Part shown: positions 38,501 through 48,057 of the stretch, piece after piece
Layout: the number at the start of each line of letters is the position of its first letter
How positions within the stretch are numbered: the stretch's first letter is position 1
Origin: Aculops lycopersici
Taxonomy: Eukaryota; Arthropoda; Arachnida; Trombidiformes; Eriophyidae
Assembly: GCA_015350385.1 (NCBI GenBank)
Contig: WNKI01000002.1
Location: 2,834,643-2,898,642 of the forward strand
Length of the DNA: 64,000 nucleotides
Reading direction: 5' to 3'
Notes under the pieces: generated by a model
Told to the model about the DNA's origin: nothing
Seen by the model: the letters and a program-made list of their open reading frames with translations, nothing else
Database searches by the model: none
Made by a program: the position numbers and the translations under genes

Positions 38501-41500
38501 CCACCTACCAAGTCGGCCAATCCTAATCTAGCTGACAGCTCATCGCAGTCGACATCGCCGCTGTCGGCCCTTGAGGCCACTAATTTGATGATGAATGGTG
38601 GCCAGCATAGGAAGCAGCAGCCACCTGTTGTGGTTGGCGGCGAGCAGCCGCAGACGACGGGAGAGAATAAGCAGCAGCAAGTTGGCGACGAGGACCAATT
38701 TGTTGGACCTTCAATTATGATACCAGCGCCAAATCAGCAACAACAAGCAACTGCATCTGTGATAAACCAGCAACAACTACAATCCTACTGCCCGCCAATG
38801 GACTCAGAGCGAGGATCCAGGTGGAATTACACGCGCGCCAATCAGGTGGCCAGGTTAAATTGTCCCGAGGGTTCGAGTGGTCGGGCAAGTTGGTTCTGTG
38901 ATCCGGAGACACTGAGGTTCTCGCCCCTTTGGTCTCCCGACTTTTCACAATGTAAACTCAGGTGGTTGGAGCGACTTCTTGGGGACATGGAAAAGATACT
39001 GCAACGCTCCTCCTCGTCCCTAGATTCTGCGGACACTTTGCTCAAGCAATCAAATGATTTGGTTAGATTGATTGTTAACGATTTGGTTCTGTTGACTAGA
39101 ACTCGAGAATTGTTTAGTGAGGACCTCAAGCGAATAGATCAAATGCTAGGCCAAATTATTGCTCAATTTAGAGCTAGCCAACGACTTCCGCTTGTTGACT
39201 CTACGGCGTTTGCAGCACTAAAGGAGGAGTTGTTTGTTAAATTGGTCAGCATTGTTTCTAGTCTATTCGAGTCGCTGCAAAGAAAAGCCTGGCTCGAGTT
39301 GCAACCTCAAGATTTGAGGCAAAAAATCGAGTTGCGCCTCATAAGTTACCTGAGAGATTCAGGTATGCTCTTGGGTTCCTCAAGTTCAAGTGCTGCCGCC
39401 GGTGGCGGCGCCGCCACAACAAACTTAGCAGTGCCACAAATTTACCGGCAAGCAAATGTGTTTGCTGGAATAGTTGATGTGATAAAACCAAGCCACAACC
39501 ACAACCACCACCAGCACCTTCAAAATCCAATGAGACGAGAGTTTAAGCAGCAACTCGAACTCGTGGGTCCAGATCCAGTGACTGGCGAGTTCAAGTTGGT
39601 AAGACAACAGCAGATGCAACAGCAACCTATGCAATTGTATGGTCAGCTGATGAGTCAAATGCAACCGCAGCAACAGCAGGGCGGCGGCGGCGGCGACTTT
39701 GCCGAGCCACGACTCGATGGCCAGCTAGTTAAATCATTAATCTCAAACGGTAAGTCATTATGCCATTTACTTAGCTCTTCGAAGCGCTCTAAACGTTGAG
39801 CGCGTCAACGATTACGACAGAAACTGCAACGGCTGCACCACATTGCATTGCCTCGCACTGATAAACGCAACAACAACCACCGCCTCGCTAATTAGATCAT
39901 AAAAACTAACAACCTGCTTCTCCTTTTTGCCTCGCCTCACCTGACGATGGAAACGACGAAAATTGCGCACCAAACCAAAACACACAAAATTTTGCGTAGG
40001 CGTAACCAAATTCCTAGTCTTGGATGTCAAGCGGCCGGACTATTCGCTAATTCGTGCTCAACTAGAAGCGGCCAGTTTGGCTTCATCAGTTGGATCGAGC
40101 GCAAACGCGCCGCAACAGCAGACAGGTAATAGCATTGCCAACGATCTCAATGGCAGACAGAATCCATTGACAGCGTCGATGATTATGAATTTGGCGAATA
40201 ATATGGAGAATGACCCGACATTAAGCTCGCGAGTTTTTGGTAAGTATCAACTCCTCTTTTTTCTCTGTTATACTTCTACACAATCAAATGAAACTGCCAT
40301 TTGAGTTCATAATTTTGCTCGGGTTGCCCACAAAGACCATTGAATTGCGAAAAACACTCCTAATGAACTGGTTGCGTGTCGCCACCGCTGAGTTTAGTTC
40401 TGGTGAGATGAGTCTGTGAAACTATCAGTTTATGAGTTGGGCGCCCAGGTGAGCGACTCTATTTTTCAATCCTCTTTTACTTGTCACGCGGGCGACCACC
40501 AACCATTAGAGTAAGATGATCGCCGCGTCATATGAACACTCTAAGGGGAGCAAAAAAAATAAATAATTGATCTTTGTCGTAGCTCGCGTTGCTCTTGCTT
40601 CACCTGCCTCCACCACCACCACCACTACAACCAGGCGAAGCAATCAATTGACTTTGGTGTTAATGATGCCCTCTCTCCATTGTGAGGCCATTAGTAGTTT
40701 AGTTAGAAAACAACATAAGCATGTTGTAAACACAATGGCAACCGCAGCGACACAAAACCTCAGCTTGACTCTCTTGACACGCAACTAAACTCTAGACTGT
40801 TTGCTCCACATTCCGGCAATCGATTGGCTCTAGCTCGCTTTTTGCGTCTGTTTCCGGTTGCGTCGGCGAGATGCAACTTTTGCCTGTTGTTTCGCTGGTG
40901 GCGTCGCAAAGTCTAGCTCAATTGAAGAGATGGAACTCTCTTTAGATGAAGAGGAATTCTTCTATTACTATATCTAAAGAGAGTTACCGAGTGACAATGA
41001 CTAGAGCAAGTGCATTCAATAGAGAGCAACTTGATCGATGGGACTGATCCAATTGTGCCGCCGCCGCGACGCTCATTTAGTTCATTTAGTCATCGGGTCT
41101 TCGAATCGATGAACTGGGCTTCTCGCTCTCCCTCTCTAGTGTATCTCGTTTTCGGCCATCCAACAAACTAGAGTCAGGTACTAAGCAGGAAACTGAACCA
41201 ATTGGCAGCGTCACCATGTCGCTTGTCTCTAGCTAGAGGCATCCATCTTTCGTCACGGTGGCCAATCAGTTGTGTTGCACTTTTAGACGAGTGTGTGTGA
41301 GTGTGTCGCAGCGTGTGACGCTCTCTCGCTCGTTCACTTTCCGTGGCCCAGGAGTTGGGACCAGAGAGAATGAGAAAGATTCACAAGTGGCCGTGGAAAT
41401 TCAATTGGCGCTCGCCGGTTGAGGTTGTTGGGGCGAGTTTGCTGCTCGACTTTTACTCGCTCATTTTCTATCCAGTGATACAAATGTAGAGCAAAAGCAG

Positions 41501-44500
41501 AGCGCATGTCTGTTATAAATCACAAACTCCTATTCCTATTCCTCTCTCTCTCTCTCACTCTTGTAGTAATACACATTCAACTTGCATGTAGTCCAATCCA
41601 TACACAATCGGCGTGTATTGTAATTTGTTCTGCTAAACACAATGGCAACCAAAACCACAATTCCACCTAGTGATTGGAACTCTGCGGCAAATAATCAATC
41701 AATCGCAATGTTGTTGGTAGCATTCAGGTTTTGCTTTAGTTTTGCATTCGCCTGTCGCTCATTGTGGTGATTGTTGTTGTTGTATGGCCATTTTATCTTC
41801 CAGTTTAGTGCGGCATTGTTCTTGTTGCCGTTGTGTCTGGCGGCTACTTGTTTCACATGCCACCATAACGAGACGAGCAAGAAAAGTGATACAATTTTCC
41901 CTCACCTGAGAGGAGAAAACCTCCAAGTCCTCGTCGCTCAGGTGCGAGTGCCAGTGGCGCGCGAGTTCATTATGAGCGCGACGAAGTGGCGATGCTGTTA
42001 TGCCACCTGATAAATTCTAGGACGAGAAGGTAAAGGTGAAGAGGCCCTCCGCTTAAATGAGTCAATGATCGATTGGCGGCCAAGCGGAACGCCATCGTGT
42101 TCGTCGTGTCGTTGGCGGCGGTTGAGAAGATTTGCAATTCTTGCAGCTCGGACATCGATTCAATTTGCTCTCCTCTCTTCTCCTTGGCACTCGTCGCGAT
42201 GTCGAATTAGGATGTGGAGGTTGATGCGAAAAAAACTCTCTTGTCGAGAGACAATCAGATCGGATCACATAAATAAGAGAGGCAAAATATTTTGACCATT
42301 TCCTCGCGGGGCGAGCAGTAAGTAAAGTTGGTGAAAAGACGGAGGAGTTGGTAAACTTTTCCAACTTTGACCTCGCAAGTTTTTTGTTCTTGATGATGCT
42401 ACTCTTGCTATTGAACGGATCAGCACCAGCAATGCGTTGCCATCGCATTTGCGTTCGAGAGATTTTTGCAGCAGCATTAGCAGTCGAGAGTGACCATGAA
42501 GTTTTATTTTACTGTCGCTGCTAAATGAAGACTGACTTTTGAACTTGGAACTCCAAAAATTAGTAGCAACGACAACAATCACAAATCGTTAATTGAGATG
42601 CTATTTCTCTCTCTCTCGTCGAGCTCTCGTTTCGAGTTCTCAGCGATTCCCTTTGAGTTGGCCAGCAAAAGTTTATTGCAATGACGTTTGTTGTTTCGTC
42701 TCGCAGCATGACGATGATTACGTTAAAGTGGAAGTCCAACTTGGCGACTGCTGCATGATTACAAGCGAAAAAAAGTAACAAGCACCTGAGATTCAATCTA
42801 CTAGTCAGTCGAATTGGTTTCACTGACTAACTCGAGAGATTCAACTGCAACTCGATGGGAAAACTTTTGGCCACTAACTCGACTCACAATCTAGAGTCCT
42901 CCCTCTCTCTCTCTTCCCCTTAGTGAGATGTTATTTTTTACGCCTCGCAGCAAAGTTGCTTGCCCTACGTGAATCTAATTAATCTGCCACTGAGAGCAAC
43001 AACGAAAACCACTGACAGCTACACCAACTTGTCCTTGTAATTTGCTGAAACTCTCAGACAATTGGCATGAGTCTCTCTAGTTGGTGGACACAATGTAGTC
43101 TGTCGACGATCTTTGCTTTAGTTGTCGTGGTTTTGTCGTTATCGTAATCGTGGTTGTTGTTGCAGCCTGCGTGGCAGCGAAACATTAACTAGATGGACTT
43201 GTTACAAATAACCATGAGACAGCAGCGATATGCTCTCACTCTCATTCGGAGCATCACTTGACTCCGCGAGAATCTCCACCGATGAACACTGATACTAAAC
43301 ATGGTAAAGCTAACAAGTGGTTGCACGCTGGTATCGCAAACTAATGGCCAATCTCGCATCAACATTAACATGGCCACTGAATGTTACTTGTCCACTGCCC
43401 TCCAGTCTCAAAAGCAACCAAGTCAACTAGATGCTCGTAAGTCCAGACGACAACAACGACAACATTAAACATTGATTGATTACATTACCAACAAACTTTT
43501 GAATTCTTGTTGTTACTTCTGCTGCCATCGAAGCGAAGGTCAACACTCAAACTACTGCTTTTTGCCACCAGAAACTGCAACAAGTGGTTGGTCAGTTAGA
43601 TAGTTAGTTAGTGGCAGTTGGTAGACTTTTCCACAGTGACGATTGCTACGAGTGGGCGACTTGTTGTCATCGTCGATGTCGTGGCATGCGAGCCAGAGTC
43701 GATGGTTTTGCCCATTAGTCATGTTGCAGTCATTTATCTTACTTCTCTCTCTCTCTCTCCCTCTCTGTTGTCTATCCATCTAACTGGTAATGTGCCGCCT
43801 CCTGTGAGACTTGAAGTGGAACTAGAATTAACCAATTAAATCTTTATATCCCATCTACCACTCAATAAAATGAAACAAATCCAATAGGTCTCTTCCCAAT
43901 ACAAGATAATGCCGACAGTTTTGGTCGGATGCCGGGCTGGGGAAGCTTCTACCCAAATAGTCCTATCGAGGTGAACTTCAAAATCTCCGGCGATGGAGCA
44001 AGTGGGCGTTTGACGCTTAGCGGTGGCCCGTTCAAAATGTGCTCGTCCCTCGACTTGGATCTAATTAGCAGCAGGGGATTGATTGGTGAAGCTAACCAGG
44101 AACAAGCCGATAGTTCGAAGTGCTTATTAGTTAGATCAAATGCAACCAACTATGCATGCCGCTGCAATCAAATGGGATTTGTAGCTTTAGACAATCTACC
44201 TCTCGAAACTCAACCGGTTGTTGCGCAACCAGACGAGATGAGCTACACAAGTCAAAGTGATGATTCATTTAGACAAAACTCGCAAGAAAACTCACAATCC
44301 TCGTACATTAATGCGCCAAACGAGAGCGGGAGCAAACGAAGCTCAATTGCTGCCACTGTTATCACCATTACAATTGTTGTTGGTATCTCAATACTTGTTA
44401 TTAGCTTGCTGTACCTGTTACTCGGTGGATTTATGCGCGCAGCTAGCTCAAATCAGTCGAGACTAAACAAGAAGCAGAGTTTCCTATCAACTGGTTCATC

Positions 44501-45446
44501 TATCTTGGCCAGAAGCGATGGCAATGGAGCTGGGCCGACAACTGGGCCTCTGATAGAGTCTCACGTTGGCCAACTGGCAACAAGTGTCACTGGGGCAACC
44601 ACATCCGCTTACAAGGGACACAACCAGCAACTGTACGCTGCGCACCTATCTTCAATGGACAACTACAGCTCGCCCACCACGACCACCACAAGCGGAAGCT
44701 ACAACAGGTGGCTCCCGTCGAGCACAAGCCGGTGGACCAGCAACCTGTTGTTGCATCCAACTCGCTGGCTCGCAATGCTAACCGGAAGAGACAACTCCAA
44801 GGGCGACGGAATGATTCAGCATCGAGTCATTGATTTGGGCGCCGGATCACTGGGTTCCGTGGTCTACAAAAGCCAGTGTCACCAGAATGGCTATGCAACT
44901 AATCACCTGCAACGCTCGCCCATTGTGACCAATATTAATTTGAACAACCACTCAGCGCCCAGCTCCTCAACGAGCTCATATCTATCCTCGTCTGCTTACT
45001 ACGAGGAAATTGGACCCGGAAACTTGACAAAGATCAATCCAAACCAATTCAATACCACCAGTCATATACCACCGAGAATCGATCATCACAACCACAACCA
45101 CAATCATCATCATCACCATCATCAACAACAAAACTCTCAAACTATGATGACGCCACAGCATCAGCACAATTGGCCGCCGCAAACGGCAACCGCCGTCTCC
45201 TACCCTATTTCGCCGCAGATCCACTATGGCCAGCCAATCTCCATGGTGACCAACCAACAACAGGATCCCTTGCCACCGCCGCCACAAAGACAATGTCACA
45301 ACCAGGATCTCAACCAACACTTGCAATCGTCGGCCTTCTCGGCTGGATCTCAGTCTCAATCAGTCGCTAGCAGCCAGACGACCGCCAACTCGACGCCTCA
45401 ACAGCAACATTACCTGTTTGCTTTGAACCAGCAGCAACACCATTAG
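25721..45446 (+). CDS. Latrophilin-like single-pass surface protein (SUEL lectin, HormR, GAIN/GPS-like, 1 TM)
   Basis: My exon model is 25721-25814, 26643-26838, 29171-29246, 30038-30068, 38292-39749, 40018-40239 and 43888-45446. All introns are GT-AG, every phase joins, and the total is 3,636 nt (1,211 aa). Residues 1-26 look like a signal peptide. Residues 42-130 are a SUEL galactose-binding lectin domain with eight Cys (43, 52, 73, 85, 98, 104, 117, 130), the YGR core (65-67) and GDPCPGT, all as in latrophilin/Cirl. A Pro/Gln-rich linker follows, then a HormR domain (about 298-354), a GAIN-like helical stretch, and a GPS-like Cys cluster (771-794). One hydrophobic helix (about 846-874) precedes a 337-residue His/Gln/Ser-rich tail. 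Latrophilins continue with seven helices and sense adhesion ligands; this protein stops after one. Likely role (inference): adhesion or co-receptor. The least certain junction is the exon 2 acceptor, where AG at 26647-26648 also keeps phase. Confidence 0.85.
28040..28065. repeat. Hairpin of CTTTACCTGG / CCAGGTAAAG
   Basis: Perfect 10-bp arms at 28040-28049 and 28056-28065 around a 6-base loop, with further TTTACC/GGTAAA copies on both flanks. It is built from the same TACCTG/CAGGTA half-site as the palindrome at 15771. Confidence 0.7.
28804..28824. repeat. (GATC)n self-complementary microsatellite
   Basis: Five GATC units. Each unit is a palindrome, so the run can fold on itself. Confidence 0.9.
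33747..33777. repeat. Hairpin CCTAAACGAGAGC / GCTCTCGTTTGGG
   Basis: 13-bp arms with one G-T wobble around a 5-base loop (33760-33764), within intron 4. Confidence 0.75.
34770..34790. repeat. (TTA)n microsatellite
   Basis: Short AT-rich triplet run within intron 4. Confidence 0.9.
35512..35547. repeat. (CTG)n microsatellite
   Basis: About twelve CTG/TTG units within intron 4. The poly-Cys frame it yields is not a gene. Confidence 0.9.
37359..37378. repeat. (CT)n microsatellite
   Basis: About ten CT units, within intron 4 close to its 3' end. Confidence 0.9.
40240..43887 (+). other. Intron 6 of the latrophilin-like gene (3.6 kb)
   Basis: Lies between the GAIN-like exon and the GPS/TM exon: donor TTTG|GTAAGT, acceptor AATAG|GT, phase 1 on both sides. 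It holds a 14-bp stem-loop at 40934-40985 and CT runs. I looked here for exons that could supply a longer GAIN domain or seven membrane helices and saw none. Confidence 0.7.
40934..40985. repeat. Stem-loop with 14-bp perfect arms and an inner pairing
   Basis: AACTCTCTTTAGAT (40934-40947) pairs with 40972-40985. The 24-base loop contains a further GAAG/CTTC pairing. At about 52 nt it is on the small side for a microRNA precursor. Confidence 0.7.
44121..44192 (+). other. GPS-like motif, predicted non-cleaving
   Basis: Residues 771-794 of the latrophilin-like protein keep the Cys spacing of a GPS (C...CxC). The usual His-Leu-Thr/Ser cleavage triplet after CxCN is replaced by Gln-Met-Gly, and the usual Trp residues are absent. 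Autoproteolysis by the known mechanism would therefore not be expected. Confidence 0.6.
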
Positions 45447-45664
45447 ATGTCCCACCTGTTGTTGCAAGATGATAGTCGAGAGAGCAAGTTTTCACTGCAA
45501 AAGATTATCCAGATGTAAGATTAAATACTAGACTAACTGTGATAAAACCATGATTAGGTATCCGAGAAAACTGATAAGATCACCATACTTCTCGCTTGTC
45601 GTTATTATCTTCCATTTATTGACAAAGAGAAATATGGAGCATATTGTATTTGGACCTGACAATC

Positions 45665-45670
45665 AATAAA
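45665..45670 (+). terminator. AATAAA poly(A) signal of the latrophilin-like gene
   Basis: Canonical hexamer 219 bp after the stop codon, before the right inverted-repeat arm. Confidence 0.6.
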
Positions 45671-46085
45671 ACTAATTTTATGTTTCCTACTAGATGATTC
45701 ATTTAGCAAAACGTTACAATTCCTTTCCTAGTTTCTCTATTGATTACTTTCGATGCAAATGCGTCTAACTTAACAGGTTGCTCCAAAATTTGAGCCACCA
45801 GCCGAGCGGAAGGATGAGGCCAAGCCCAATAGAATTGATTTTGCTATTTTTCCATATGACTGTTGAATCCTTTGTCATATCTTCTAATAAAGTGGACATG
45901 GTTTGGTCATAATGTGAAAATTACATACTTAGAGCCTTGAGTTTCAGTATATCTGTGCACTTGGGGTACGGAAGGCTCGAAAAGAACCTTGGTCTTAGTT
46001 CATTTTTTGCAACAAGTTTCCTCAATAACCGGGTGAAATATGTGTTGATTAGATGCATCGTTATTTAAGGAACACAGCATACGAA

Positions 46086-47624
46086 ACCATATCTCGATAT
46101 CACCCTTGGTTTCCAAGTTATACTCTAAAAGGTGTTTAGAGGTTCCTCGAGATTTTGGGGTTCTCTTGTGATTCCCGAGGTCGACTCTAGTATGCTCCTG
46201 TTTCTAATTTAGACCTGCATAGGACCTACATTGATTGGTTTCTACTACGCATCTGGGAAGGGTTCGGGACCCTCGGCAACCTAGCGACCTTGGCCGGAAT
46301 AGTGCTTGTTCGAAGACAACTATAGCATGCAATACGATTGGATTCGATCCGCCTAATTGCTCTGATCATTACGAAGAAAACCGTTTTCAGATGACACTTT
46401 TATTGCAAAAGTTATGCGAGATACATTGAAAATAAACAATGCAAACGACTCAGAAGTTGGATTCTGAGCTTCCGGTTGCGTCGGCGTCATGCTATCGCGT
46501 ATAGTTTTCGAGATATAAATGTTTTCTAAAACGTTTTTTCTCCAGAATCAACGTCGATTGCAACCGGATTAAGTCAGTAAAAAAACTGGAGTCTTGAGTT
46601 GCTCATAACTCGACAATGAGGCCGGATATCAATAACTGGGGTCCCAAGTTATTCGTGATGCAAGGGTCTGTCTTGACGTAACTGGGCACCCCTTAACTGG
46701 AACTGAGAGTGCCTATCCCAGAGCCTTTTGACATTTCTGCTTAATGAAAGGGTTGAAATTTATGCAAGCCAACGTGATACGAGGCCTCATTATTGCATCT
46801 TAACGCCATTTCTTAATCCGTTAAGATTTTGCAACTAAATTCTTTTAGCATATCTCAGTAGTAACCAGATACCGCTAGAGTGATTCGAAATTTCTGTCAC
46901 TTCCGCTTGTCACCCTAAATTACGACATCTAATGATACAAGGGGACCCTTGTGGTTCAACTTAGCGAATAGATAGCTCCTGAGGGTAAGCATATCTACAA
47001 GTCTATGATATCAACAATCATTGTTGCTATTTTTGGTGAGGCAGTGTGACCACCTTGCATGTCGACACCCTCCGGCACCCAAGATGCGCCTTTTCTCAAG
47101 TATTGATACAATTTCTCGTGCTGGCTAGATTTTTTCACGAAATTCTTCTTATATCAAGTTGGAATAGTAAGACACTTACTGAGCTTCTCAGAATTTCGAT
47201 TTTACAAGCGAAAGACTCAAAATGGGGCCCCTTATGGATATAATTGGCACTTGATGAAACAAGTTCTGGAATGGGTACACGAGTAAACTATGACAAATTA
47301 TCGAGGTCGCAGTCCATAAATGATCCTGCAGATATTTGATAGAATAATTTGCAAATAGGAAGTACACCCGGTACCTCTCTTGGATTTTTGATTCTATTTC
47401 AATAGGTTAGCTACTCTTTAGTGACCTATTGAGATTTTTCTTGGAATTCCACGACTTGTTCATGACAGGACAGTGGAATCATGAAGCAGTCTAAATTTGT
47501 TGTGATTTGAGTACCATGACTGCGATTCTACTATTTTGTGATGCATGGGGCCCCTCAATAATCGAATTGCTCGTATTAAACTCCAATCTGCTCGACACAA
47601 TTGAATCTTTGTGTGCTGGGTAAC
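46086..47624 (-). repeat. Right arm of the large inverted repeat
   Basis: Reverse complement of 19941-21479, gapless in alignment. The right arm starts about 415 bp after the poly(A) signal of the latrophilin-like gene, so the two arms enclose that gene in a 24.6-kb loop. Similarity at a lower level continues outward on the left side to about 45,960 and perhaps beyond 47,624. Small open frames inside are present in both copies but resemble nothing I know. Confidence 0.85.
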
Positions 47625-48057
47625 AATAGCAAAGTAAGATGCGGAAGCGGAGTAAGATCAACATTTTCAGGCAAGATTCATCTGGAACCGAAGCTGAGCT
47701 TACGACTCTCAACTGAAAGTGTCCTCGCTCATTGCACGATACAAGCTTCGTGTTAACTAATGAAGATTAAATCCTCTCCTATCTCCTATCTCACCTATCA
47801 CGCAACTTACTCTCGATTGCACAATCCTTTCTATTGGTTTTGCCCCTCCATACAGGGTCTATGCAAAACGAGGAAGTTGTCATGGTATTAGTTGCTTTGT
47901 AGCTCGTTCTATCTTCCCTTACCTTCCCTCCAAGTATTTGACTCTTGTTTGTTCAGGTGATAGTTACAATGCGTTCTGCTTGCACTAAAGCGACCTGGAT
48001 AATGAAAGATCCTTCGCCCATAGTTTTGGCCTGTTTTCTTTGTTTATTTTAAATCAG

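Noticed and set aside
45447..48057. Possible continuation of the latrophilin-like gene into a seven-helix exon
   Set aside because: The stop at 45446 and AATAAA at 45665 end the gene, followed by the repeat arm; no run of hydrophobic helices appears downstream.
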